A stretch of 64,000 nucleotides of DNA, from NCBI GenBank assembly GCA_023428695.1, contig JAEYWY010000030.1:1-64000 (forward strand). The letters run 5' to 3'. The notes under the pieces were generated by a model. The model made no database searches. It was not told where the DNA came from and worked only from the letters and a program-made list of their open reading frames with translations. This stretch comes from Bacteroidota bacterium. Its GTDB lineage: Bacteria > Bacteroidota > Bacteroidia > Cytophagales > Cyclobacteriaceae. Made by a program: the position numbers and the translations under genes. Shown in pieces: positions 41,640-49,743 of this stretch (within the stretch, counting starts at the first letter, position 1; every line of letters starts with the position of its first letter).

Positions 41640-43919
41640 ATGGAGAAAATTCTTTACCTGTTGCCGGGCTTCGGCGTGCTGGGCCTTTTGTTCGTGTTTT
41701 GGAAGAGTGCGTGGGTGTCAAAACAAGATGCCGGAACCGACAAGATGAAAAAGATCGCCGGGCATATAGCCGAAGGAGCGATGGCATTCCTTAAGGCGGA
41801 ATACAAAATCCTCGCGGTGTTCGTAGTGTGTGTGGCCGTACTTCTGGCCGTAACTGCAGACAGCGAAACATCCTCTCCCATGGTTGGCTTCTCTTTCGTA
41901 ATGGGAGCATTCTGTTCGGCACTTGCCGGATTTATCGGAATGCGTGTAGCCACCAAAGCCAATGTGCGTACCACCAATGCAGCGAGGACAAGTCTTGGCA
42001 GAGCACTTGAAGTTGCCTTCGCGGGAGGAACTGTGATGGGAATGGGTGTAGTTGGGCTCGGGGTCCTTGGTTTGAGCGTCCTGTTTATCATTTTCCAGGG
42101 GATGTTCGACTCAACCAATCAGGTGCTGACAGTAATAACTGGTTTTTCGTTTGGTGCGTCATCAATTGCTCTTTTTGCACGCGTGGGTGGTGGTATCTAT
42201 ACCAAGGCTGCTGACGTTGGTGCGGACCTCGTGGGCAAGGTCGAAGCGGGTATCCCGGAAGACCACCCGCTGAACCCTGCAACCATAGCAGATAACGTAG
42301 GCGATAACGTGGGTGATGTTGCCGGTATGGGCGCTGACCTTTTTGAATCGTACGTTGGTTCAATCGTCGGTACTATGGTTCTTGGTGCCGCTTTTATGGT
42401 GCCGGGATTTTCAGATAATTTCGGCGGCCTTTCAGCAGTATTGCTACCGCTTGTACTTGCAGGTGTTGGTATCGTGATGTCTTTCCTCGGAACGTTCTTC
42501 GTTCGCGTCAAAGAAGGCGGTGATCCTCAGAAAGCACTTAATATGGGTGAGTTCGTATCATCGGGTGTCATGATCCTTGCCTCATACTTCATTATCACAT
42601 GGATGCTTCCGGCGTCATGGACATTTACTGATCCACTTTATCGCGGTGAAGATGGCGGACCACTCGTTCGCGAAATGACCGCAACAGGCGTGTTCTGGGC
42701 AACGGTAATTGGTCTTGTTGGTGGTCTTCTTGTTGGGCTTGTCACAGAGTATTACACAGGTATGGGTAAGAAGCCCGTGCTTTCTATCGTTCGCCAGTCA
42801 TCGACCGGAGCCGCAACAAACATCATCGCCGGCCTTGGCGTTGGTATGATGTCGACAGCTATACCTATCGTTATTATCGCGATTTCAATTATCGGTGCGT
42901 TCTATTTCGGTGGCCTGTACGGAATTGCAATTGCTGCCGTTGGTATGCTTTCCAACCTTGGAATTCAATTGGCCGTAGATGCATACGGTCCGATTTCTGA
43001 CAACGCAGGTGGTATCGCTGAAATGTCGGAACTACCGAAAGAGGTACGTTCCCGCACTGACAAGCTCGACGCTGTTGGTAACACGACTGCCGCAATCGGC
43101 AAAGGCTTCGCGATCGCTTCTGCAGCGCTTACGGCACTCGCACTGTTTGGTGCATTCATGACTACTGCAAAACTTGGTTCCATCGACGTATCAAAGGCCA
43201 ACGTAATGGGTGGGTTGTTCATCGGGGGTATGCTTCCTTTCGTGTTCTCGGCTCTCGCAATGGGTGCCGTAGGACGTGCAGCGATGTCGATGATTGAAGA
43301 AGTACGTCGTCAGTTTAGCAGTATTCCTGCGTTGAAAGCAGCTCTTGATGCCATGCGCCGTAACGGTGACAAAGAACTCAGCGACTGGACTGCTGAAGAC
43401 CAGAAGATATTCCACGAAGCAGATGGTAAAGCCGAGTACGGAAGGTGCGTTGAAATCTCCACTAAAGCAGCTATCCGCGAGATGGTATTGCCGGGTTTGA
43501 TGGCAGTTGCCGTTCCCGTTGTGATTGCTTTCCTGCCAGGATTTGGTGTCGAAGCCCTCGGTGGTATGCTTGCGGGTGTAACTGTATCAGGGGTGTTGAT
43601 GGCTATCTTCCAGTCTAACGCCGGTGGTGCATGGGATAATGCTAAGAAGAGCTTTGAAGAAGGTGTTGAAATCAACGGTCAACGTTACTTTAAGAAGTCA
43701 GATCCACATAAGGCTGCAGTTGTTGGTGACACTGTAGGTGATCCTTTCAAAGACACTTCCGGACCTTCACTGAACATCCTACTGAAACTGATGTCGGTTG
43801 TAGCTCTCGTGATTGCTCCGCTCCTTGTCGAATCTGATCCTAAAACAGAGGCTTCGCAGGAAAAGGCAAAGACCGAACAGGTTAGCGTGGTAGTTGCGCC
43901 CGCCGAGGACGGTAAATAA
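41640..43919 (+). CDS. hppA: membrane-bound K+-dependent pyrophosphatase (Na+ or H+ pump)
   Basis: 759 residues with about 16 membrane helices. Catalytic blocks include GGGIYTKAADVGADLVGKVE, DHPLNPATIADNVGDNVGD and DLFESYVG, and near the end AAVVGDTVGDPFKDTSGPS. Residues GNTTAAIGKGFAIASAALT have Ala where K+-independent enzymes have Lys, so it should be K+-dependent (established marker). Whether it pumps sodium, protons or both cannot be decided without the fine Glu positions. The C-terminal tail of about 25 residues (SDPKTEASQEKAKTEQ) is hydrophilic and extends past the last helix. Its own promoter and terminator make it a single-gene unit. Confidence 0.93.
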   Translation: MEKILYLLPGFGVLGLLFVFWKSAWVSKQDAGTDKMKKIAGHIAEGAMAFLKAEYKILAVFVVCVAVLLAVTADSETSSPMVGFSFVMGAFCSALAGFIGMRVATKANVRTTNAARTSLGRALEVAFAGGTVMGMGVVGLGVLGLSVLFIIFQGMFDSTNQVLTVITGFSFGASSIALFARVGGGIYTKAADVGADLVGKVEAGIPEDHPLNPATIADNVGDNVGDVAGMGADLFESYVGSIVGTMVLGAAFMVPGFSDNFGGLSAVLLPLVLAGVGIVMSFLGTFFVRVKEGGDPQKALNMGEFVSSGVMILASYFIITWMLPASWTFTDPLYRGEDGGPLVREMTATGVFWATVIGLVGGLLVGLVTEYYTGMGKKPVLSIVRQSSTGAATNIIAGLGVGMMSTAIPIVIIAISIIGAFYFGGLYGIAIAAVGMLSNLGIQLAVDAYGPISDNAGGIAEMSELPKEVRSRTDKLDAVGNTTAAIGKGFAIASAALTALALFGAFMTTAKLGSIDVSKANVMGGLFIGGMLPFVFSALAMGAVGRAAMSMIEEVRRQFSSIPALKAALDAMRRNGDKELSDWTAEDQKIFHEADGKAEYGRCVEISTKAAIREMVLPGLMAVAVPVVIAFLPGFGVEALGGMLAGVTVSGVLMAIFQSNAGGAWDNAKKSFEEGVEINGQRYFKKSDPHKAAVVGDTVGDPFKDTSGPSLNILLKLMSVVALVIAPLLVESDPKTEASQEKAKTEQVSVVVAPAEDGK

Positions 43920-43940
43920 TTAACTGAAACAACAACACAG

Positions 43941-43972
43941 AAAGGAGTTGCCCGAGGGTAGCTCCTTTTTTT
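43941..43972 (+). terminator. intrinsic terminator after hppA
   Basis: AAGGAG(TT)GCCC, loop GA, GGG(TA)GCTCCTT followed by a run of Ts. Confidence 0.85.
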
Positions 43973-44099
43973 ATTCACGGTGCAGGTTAGACCACTGCGT
44001 GTCGACAAGCTGTAGGTTACAGCCGACCATTTGACCAAAAAAGACGGCCCTCATTCACTAAATTGCCAGGGAGGTCCGTCTACAATCACGGACGGAAAA

Positions 44100-44537
44100 A
44101 TGCACACTATGCGATTTGTTTTTTGGTTCCTTATCTTCACCGCTGGAGCGACCTGGGCACAGGCGCAATCAATTGTTGGAAAATGGCGTACAATCGATGA
44201 CGAGACGGGCGAAGGCCGATCTGTGGTCGAAATCTTCGAAAAGAATGGCAGGTATTTCGGCCGGGTCGTAAAGATCTTGCCCCGGAAGGACCGCGAATCG
44301 GACCCGGTCTGCAAAGCCTGCCCGAAGGACGACGAGCGCCATAACAGGAAGGTCATCGGGATGGAAATCATCCGGAACCTGAAGCCTTATCCCGACTACT
44401 ATGCAGATGGCGATATTCTGGATCCGGAGGTAGGAAAGGTTTACCGGTGCCGGCTTTGGCTAACCGGAAATGACCTGATGGTTCGGGGGTATTGGGGCCC
44501 CTTTTTTCGCACGCAGACCTGGAAACGGGTAAATTAA
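44100..44537 (+). CDS. DUF2147 domain secreted protein
   Basis: About 145 residues. The start is the ATG at 44100 or 44109; the latter gives MRFVFWFLIFTAGATWAQAQ, a clear signal peptide. A longer frame starting at 44031 has no signal sequence at its start and is rejected. The mature part is one DUF2147 domain (SIVGKWRTIDDETGEG and VEIFEKNGRYFGRVV), ending RGYWGPFFRTQTWKRV. A CKACPKDD motif with two Cys could form a disulphide. DUF2147 proteins are small periplasmic or surface beta barrels of unknown function. Confidence 0.85.
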   Translation: MHTMRFVFWFLIFTAGATWAQAQSIVGKWRTIDDETGEGRSVVEIFEKNGRYFGRVVKILPRKDRESDPVCKACPKDDERHNRKVIGMEIIRNLKPYPDYYADGDILDPEVGKVYRCRLWLTGNDLMVRGYWGPFFRTQTWKRVN

Positions 44538-44607
44538 CTGCATAAGCGCATCCTTATCGAAAATTTGGCATAAACGGTACCACCGAAGGTTACAAAGCGA
44601 CACGATT

Positions 44608-45171
44608 ATGGTATACAGGCAGGGTTCCAATATGAATGAAAAAGAGCTCTTCGAACGAATCTGCAAAGGCGATGAGAAGGCGCTCGAAGTCATCTACAAG
44701 AAATATTACCGGATGATGACCAAAATGGTTATCTCCAACAGCGGAACCGAAGACGAAGGACGTGACATCTATCAGGAGGCGCTGGTTGTATTCTGGCAAA
44801 AGGCAACTTCCGGGAATCTGATCCTCACCTCGAAGATCAGTACCTACATCTACAGTATTTGCCAGAATCTGTGGAGGAAAGAGCTCGAACGGAAGAAAAG
44901 GTTGTCCAGTGAAGAAAAGGATTCAGCCGTAACCGTTGACCACGATGCCCGCGAAAGAGAAAAGATCGTTCTTCAGTGTATCGAACAACTGGGCGACACC
45001 TGCAAGAAGGTATTGATGTATTATTACTTCGAGGAAATGTCGATGCAGGACATCGCAGAGAAACTCGGGTTTGCAAACACAGACACAGCAAAAACAAAAA
45101 AATATAAGTGCAAGAAGAAGCTGGACGACCTGGTTAAGGCCCACTATTCTGAACAGGACTTTTTAGATTAG
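44608..45171 (+). CDS. ECF-type RNA polymerase sigma factor
   Basis: 187 residues if read from 44608; an internal ATG at 44632 (MNEKELFERICKGDEKAL) is an alternative and matches the usual family start. Region 2 contains YYRMMTKMVISNSGTEDEGRDIYQEALVVFW. Region 4 contains CIEQLGDTCKKVLMYYYFEEMSMQDIAEKLGF, a helix-turn-helix. There is no region 3, as usual for ECF factors. It is followed after 7 bases by a membrane protein with an anti-sigma-like start. Its regulon is not predictable. Confidence 0.92.
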   Translation: MVYRQGSNMNEKELFERICKGDEKALEVIYKKYYRMMTKMVISNSGTEDEGRDIYQEALVVFWQKATSGNLILTSKISTYIYSICQNLWRKELERKKRLSSEEKDSAVTVDHDAREREKIVLQCIEQLGDTCKKVLMYYYFEEMSMQDIAEKLGFANTDTAKTKKYKCKKKLDDLVKAHYSEQDFLD

Positions 45172-45178
45172 GAAGATT

Positions 45179-46036
45179 ATGGCATCGGAAAGAGACTTGG
45201 AACTGCTGGACGACTACATCAGCAACCGACTGAAGGGGGCGGAGAAGACTGCATTTGAGGAGAGGCTGCAACAGGATCCTGATCTGAAGTCAGAGTACGC
45301 AATCCAGCAACAGATAGCCGCGGGCATTCGCCAGGCACGTACAGCCGAATTGAAGAAAATGCTGAATAGCATACCTGTCCCACCGACGGGTGGATTTTCT
45401 GCAGCAAAAGTCGCGGGTATCGCCGTGGTTGTGCTGATAGGCCTGTCGTTGATCTATTTCTTCACGCGTCAGACACCTGAATCCGTTTCATCAGCAATCG
45501 AGCAACCCACAACGCCTGATGAAGTAACCGAAAACGAATATGCCGAGGCCATTACTCCGGCCGCGGAAGAACCACAGGTGACAGAACCTGCGGCTAAAAC
45601 CGAACCTGCGAAGACAACTGATCCCAAAGTATCGACACCTGCACCTGCGCCGGAAGCTCAGAAGCGCATCGATGTATTCGATCCGTCCGGGGAAACTGCA
45701 GCTGCCGGCGACGAGGCGATCCCGGGCGCCGATAATGTGAAATCCGAAAGCACCGTATTGAGGAACGATCTTGCTGTCGTTACTGACGGAACAAACAAGA
45801 AGTACAAGTTCCATTACCAGGTGCTCTCAGACAAGGTTGTACTCTATGGTACTTTTGAAAAGAACCTGTACCAGATACTCGAGTTTATCTCGGGAGAAAA
45901 ACGAACCATCTTCCTGTATTACAAGGACGCTTATTACCTGCTTGATCCCGCGGGCAGCCGGATAAACCCGCTGGTTCCCGTGAGCGATCCCGCACTTCTC
46001 AAGAAATTGCGCGAGTCTGTCAGGCAGAACCAGTAA
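45179..46036 (+). CDS. putative anti-sigma membrane protein
   Basis: 285 residues. The N-terminal 60 residues (LELLDDYISNRLKGAEKTAFEERL, then DPDLKSEYAIQQQIAAGIR) are like the start of anti-sigma factors. One membrane helix lies at about 79-97. A long Pro/Ala/Thr/Glu-rich linker follows (about 100-190). The C-terminal domain (about 200-270) holds FHYQVLSDKVVLYG and a YYKDAYYLL segment of unknown fold. I see no zinc-binding HxxxCxxC. It follows the ECF sigma factor by 7 bases, so a membrane-anchored regulator of that sigma is likely (inference). A terminator follows. Confidence 0.75.
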   Translation: MASERDLELLDDYISNRLKGAEKTAFEERLQQDPDLKSEYAIQQQIAAGIRQARTAELKKMLNSIPVPPTGGFSAAKVAGIAVVVLIGLSLIYFFTRQTPESVSSAIEQPTTPDEVTENEYAEAITPAAEEPQVTEPAAKTEPAKTTDPKVSTPAPAPEAQKRIDVFDPSGETAAAGDEAIPGADNVKSESTVLRNDLAVVTDGTNKKYKFHYQVLSDKVVLYGTFEKNLYQILEFISGEKRTIFLYYKDAYYLLDPAGSRINPLVPVSDPALLKKLRESVRQNQ

Positions 46037-46045
46037 TCCATCACT

Positions 46046-46074
46046 AAACCCCGCCATCCGACGGGGTTTTTTGT
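46046..46074 (+). terminator. intrinsic terminator after the sigma/anti-sigma genes
   Basis: AAACCCCG, loop of about 7, CGGGGTTT followed by TTT. Confidence 0.82.
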
Positions 46075-46116
46075 TGAACAAAACAGCGGGTTTTTAGAAA
46101 ATCTGAGGGGTTTCCA

Positions 46117-46124
46117 TAACTTTG
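46117..46124 (+). promoter_or_regulatory. candidate -7 element before ftsX
   Basis: TAACTTTG matches TAnnTTTG and lies 11 bases before the ftsX ATG. The -33 region is only T-rich (46091-46095), so the match is partial. Confidence 0.35.
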
Positions 46125-46134
46125 GACGTTTAAG

Positions 46135-47016
46135 ATGGAGAAACATACCCGGAAGAAGATACTAGGTGGATATCCCGCTGTCGGCGTCGTTATCAGTACA
46201 ACCCTGGCGCTGTTTGTTTTCGGACTGTTCGGCAACCTGATGATGTATTCGAAACAGTTTGCAGCCATCGTTCGCGAGAATGTCAATGTACAGGTGTACC
46301 TCAGGAGCTCTCTCACCGAAACACAACGTTCCCAGCTGGAAAGCACAATCCTCGCCCAGGATTTTGTCGCGCCGGTTGAAAAGGCCGTCGTATTTGTGAG
46401 CAAGGAAGACGCCGAAAAGGATTTGATTGCTGAAATTGGTGACTATCGCGATATCATGGGTGAAAACCCGCTTAAGGATGCGTTCAAGATCAAGATAAAA
46501 CCCGAACTGCAGGACACTACTAACCTTAAAGCTATACGCAAACAGCTTGAAGCGATGCGTGGCGTTCATGAAGTCACATATGAACAGGGACTGGTTCAAG
46601 ACGTTAATCGGAACATGAGAAACGTTTCACTCTACCTGCTGACGATTTCAATACTATTGATTATTACAACGTTCATACTTGTGAATAATACGCTGAAGCT
46701 TGCGCTTTTCTCACAACGTTTTTTGATCCGAAGCATGCAACTCGTAGGCGCAAAGCAGTTTTTCATTCTCACGCCGTTTCTGATACGTTCATTTGGATAT
46801 GGTTTGTTATCGGGTGTACTGGCCGCGGCAATGCTCTGGGGGCTTTCGAACTGGGTGCAGCGCAAATTTATTCCCGAGATTGCCATGCTGCATAATATGA
46901 ACGATTTTATTATGATGCTTGCAGCTCTGATTGCAATTGGAATCCTCGTCTCATGTCTGAGTACCTATTTTGCAATCAGGAAATATTTAAAAATGTCGCT
47001 TGACGATTTGTATTAA
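46135..47016 (+). CDS. ftsX: cell division protein FtsX
   Basis: 293 residues. Layout: first membrane helix about 18-38, periplasmic domain with VQVYLRSSLTETQRSQLE, then three helices at about 165-290 with the motif FSQRFLIRSMQLVGAKQFFILTPF. This is the FtsEX permease subunit, which in other bacteria controls peptidoglycan hydrolases at the septum. No ftsE is adjacent. The gene order ftsX-DUF3098-uppP-truB-ribF resembles that in other Bacteroidota (from memory). Small gaps (5-21 bases) suggest one operon. Confidence 0.92.
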   Translation: MEKHTRKKILGGYPAVGVVISTTLALFVFGLFGNLMMYSKQFAAIVRENVNVQVYLRSSLTETQRSQLESTILAQDFVAPVEKAVVFVSKEDAEKDLIAEIGDYRDIMGENPLKDAFKIKIKPELQDTTNLKAIRKQLEAMRGVHEVTYEQGLVQDVNRNMRNVSLYLLTISILLIITTFILVNNTLKLALFSQRFLIRSMQLVGAKQFFILTPFLIRSFGYGLLSGVLAAAMLWGLSNWVQRKFIPEIAMLHNMNDFIMMLAALIAIGILVSCLSTYFAIRKYLKMSLDDLY

Positions 47017-47021
47017 TACGC

Positions 47022-47222
47022 ATGGAAAACAAGATGCCTTTCGGTCGGAAGAATTACCAATGGATGATTATCGGTGTGGTTACGCTTGTCATTGGATTTA
47101 TTGTGATGTCACTGGACAACGAACAACACGGTTTCGGTGTTCTCGGTCTGACTATCGGACCCATAATCGTCATGGCTGGTTTCATTATTGAGATTTTTGC
47201 CATTCTTCACAAACCGCGATAA
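47022..47222 (+). CDS. DUF3098 family small membrane protein
   Basis: 66 residues with two membrane helices (about 15-32 and 42-60). It starts MENKMPFGRKNYQWMIIG, matching DUF3098 proteins that sit between ftsX and uppP in Bacteroidota. Function unknown. The second Met (position 5) could also be the start. Confidence 0.88.
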   Translation: MENKMPFGRKNYQWMIIGVVTLVIGFIVMSLDNEQHGFGVLGLTIGPIIVMAGFIIEIFAILHKPR

Positions 47223-47242
47223 CATTTCCGTCAACAGGTTCA

Positions 47243-48064
47243 ATGTCAATTCCCGAAGCAATTATTCTTGCCATCATCGAGGGGCTCACAGAGTTTTTGC
47301 CCGTCTCATCAACCGGGCACATGATCATAGGCTCCTCTTTAATGGGCATTGCCGATGATCCGTTCACAAAGATGTTTACCGTTGCCATTCAATTCGGCGC
47401 GATACTTTCGGTTATCGTTTTGTACTGGAGAAAATTCTTTCCAAGAGATCGCGATTTCAAATCCACTTTTCAGTTCTACCTGAAATTGCTGGTGGCGTTC
47501 ATTCCCGCCGCGATAGCAGGTTTACTGTTTGAAGACAAGATTGACCAGCTACTCGAAAGCGTTCACGTTGTCGGGTTTGCACTCATCGCCGGAGGAATTG
47601 TCTTCCTCTTTATCGACAAACTCTTCCACCTGGAGGAGACCAAAGCCGACGAGGAACAAGTACCCTCCTATCCTTCTGCGTTCAAGATTGGCGTGTTTCA
47701 GATCCTCGCCATGGTACCCGGTGTTTCACGGTCAGCTGCAACCATTATCGGTGGGCTGACTCAAAAACTTAACAAACGCTCTGCGGCCGAGTTCTCATTC
47801 TTTCTCGCTGTGCCGACGATGTTTGCTGCGACAGCATATAAGATGTTGAAGTTTTATCTGGCGGGTGGTTCCTTCGGATCCAACGAGATCACACTCCTGC
47901 TTACAGGTAACATTGTAGCCTTTATCGTGGCCATCATCGCGATAAAATCATTCATAAGTTTCCTGACGCGCCACGGTTTCAGGTTGTTCGGGTACTACCG
48001 GATTGTAGTCGGCGCCATTATCCTGATCCTGTATTACCTTGGCGTAGAATTGTCGATCGTGTAA
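47243..48064 (+). CDS. uppP: undecaprenyl-diphosphatase
   Basis: 273 residues, about eight membrane helices. The signatures are IIEGLTEFLPVSSTGHMII and PGVSRSAATIIGG, which contain the catalytic Glu, Ser and Arg of the BacA/UppP family. It recycles undecaprenyl pyrophosphate to the monophosphate carrier for cell wall synthesis. It sits 20 bases after DUF3098 and its stop touches the truB start. Confidence 0.95.
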   Translation: MSIPEAIILAIIEGLTEFLPVSSTGHMIIGSSLMGIADDPFTKMFTVAIQFGAILSVIVLYWRKFFPRDRDFKSTFQFYLKLLVAFIPAAIAGLLFEDKIDQLLESVHVVGFALIAGGIVFLFIDKLFHLEETKADEEQVPSYPSAFKIGVFQILAMVPGVSRSAATIIGGLTQKLNKRSAAEFSFFLAVPTMFAATAYKMLKFYLAGGSFGSNEITLLLTGNIVAFIVAIIAIKSFISFLTRHGFRLFGYYRIVVGAIILILYYLGVELSIV

Positions 48065-48730
48065 ATGCAGGTTCAAAATCAACAAAACCAGGACGAAGGA
48101 CGGCTACTGCTTATCGATAAACCACTGGAATGGACATCATTCGACGTGGTGAACAAACTGCGTCGCATTCTGAATACGAAAAAGATCGGTCACGCCGGAA
48201 CACTTGATCCGCTTGCTACGGGATTGCTAATCATCTGTGTCGGCAAAATGACGAAACAGATTGAGAGGTTTATGGGGCTTGAGAAGGAATACACCGGCAC
48301 GTTTGTCATCGGTCGCACTACTCCTTCACATGATCTCGAAACGCCGGTTTCGGAAGAAGTGGATTATTCCTCCGTTACAACCGAAAATATCGAAGCCGCA
48401 GCGCGTTCATTAACCGGCGTACTGAGTCAACTGCCACCATTGCATTCGGCGATCAGAGTTGGCGGAAAACGCGCCTATTCATTTGCACGAAAAGGTAAGG
48501 AAGTTGAACTGCAGCCGCGAAACGTCGAGGTGAGCAAGTTTGACATTACAGGCATGTCGTTGCCTGAGGTACATTTCCGTATCGTGTGTTCCAAAGGGAC
48601 CTATATCAGGAGCATCGCCCGGGATTTCGGGGCGGCGCTCGGTGTAGGGGCATATCTTTCATCCCTGCGAAGAACCCGCATCGGCCCTTACCGCATAGAA
48701 GATGCGCTGACCCTCGATTTGGTAAGTTGA
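48065..48730 (+). CDS. truB: tRNA pseudouridine(55) synthase
   Basis: 221 residues, slightly short for the family because the C-terminal PUA part is absent or minimal. The catalytic Asp lies in GHAGTLDPLATGLL. Other blocks are LLIDKPLEWTSFDVV, LPPLHSAIRVGGKRAYSFAR and CSKGTYIRSIARDFGAAL. It makes pseudouridine 55 in the T-loop. The ATG directly follows the uppP TAA. Confidence 0.93.
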   Translation: MQVQNQQNQDEGRLLLIDKPLEWTSFDVVNKLRRILNTKKIGHAGTLDPLATGLLIICVGKMTKQIERFMGLEKEYTGTFVIGRTTPSHDLETPVSEEVDYSSVTTENIEAAARSLTGVLSQLPPLHSAIRVGGKRAYSFARKGKEVELQPRNVEVSKFDITGMSLPEVHFRIVCSKGTYIRSIARDFGAALGVGAYLSSLRRTRIGPYRIEDALTLDLVS

Positions 48731-48751
48731 GTTTATATTTGTGCTGCAGCT

Positions 48752-49693
48752 ATGAAGATTTATCACGGGCTCGAAGATTTCAGCAAACTCAAATACGCCG
48801 TTGTCACCAGCGGCACCTTTGATGGTGTTCACGTGGGTCACCAGAAAATATTAAACCGGCTTACTGAAATTGCCCGGGCTAACAACGGTGAGACGGTAGT
48901 CATAACGTTCTGGCCACACCCGCGTCTGGTTCTTCATCCCGAGGATTCGACACTTAAGCTGCTGAATACATTTGAAGAGAAAGCCAGTTTGCTGAAGGAC
49001 CAAGGCGTTCAGCACCTTGTGCGCATTCCGTTTACCAAAGAGTTTTCACAGCTTTCGTCGGAAGAGTTCATTTCCGCCATACTGGTCGACACCATTGGAA
49101 CCCGCAAGCTGGTCATCGGCTATGATCATCACTTCGGAAAAAATCGTGAAGGAAGTTTCGAACAATTAAAGGTAAATGCCCCGCGTTACGGTTTTGAAGT
49201 TGAGGAGATTTCGAGGCAGGATGTTGACCACATCGCGGTAAGTTCAACGAAAATCCGCAAAGCGCTGGAAGAAGGTGATATCGAAACGGCGACGCATCTT
49301 CTCGGAAAACCATACAGCATCACAGGACGGGTTGTACCGGGCGATAAGCTCGGCAGACTGCTCGGGTTTCCAACTGCCAATGTTGAAATCGACACAAAAT
49401 TCAAACTGATTCCCGCTGACGGCATTTACGCTGTTCGCGCCGATTACGAGCACACCCGTTATGACGGCATGATGTACATTGGAAATCGGCCAACCGTGAA
49501 TGGTTCTCGACGCAACATTGAAGTAAATATTTTTGATTTCGACCGCGAGATATACGGCGAGTCCCTTACGATTCACTTTCATAAACTGCTTCGCGGTGAC
49601 ACCCGCTTTGGTGACCTGGAGTCGCTCAAGGCGCAGCTTTTCGAAGACAAAAAAGCCGCTGTTAAGTTTTTGAAAGAATCTGGTTCAAAGTAA
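48752..49693 (+). CDS. ribF: bifunctional riboflavin kinase / FAD synthetase
   Basis: 313 residues. The N-terminal FAD synthetase part has SGTFDGVHVGHQKIL and AVSSTKIRKAL. The C-terminal riboflavin kinase part has GRLLGFPTANVEI and DGIYAV. It makes FMN and FAD. A -7-like TATATTTG at 48734-48741, without a good -33, could add an internal promoter. Confidence 0.95.
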   Translation: MKIYHGLEDFSKLKYAVVTSGTFDGVHVGHQKILNRLTEIARANNGETVVITFWPHPRLVLHPEDSTLKLLNTFEEKASLLKDQGVQHLVRIPFTKEFSQLSSEEFISAILVDTIGTRKLVIGYDHHFGKNREGSFEQLKVNAPRYGFEVEEISRQDVDHIAVSSTKIRKALEEGDIETATHLLGKPYSITGRVVPGDKLGRLLGFPTANVEIDTKFKLIPADGIYAVRADYEHTRYDGMMYIGNRPTVNGSRRNIEVNIFDFDREIYGESLTIHFHKLLRGDTRFGDLESLKAQLFEDKKAAVKFLKESGSK

Positions 49694-49743
49694 TTTCACC
49701 GCCAGTGCAGATCGACGATACCTGCAATTCAACATTAACCTGA

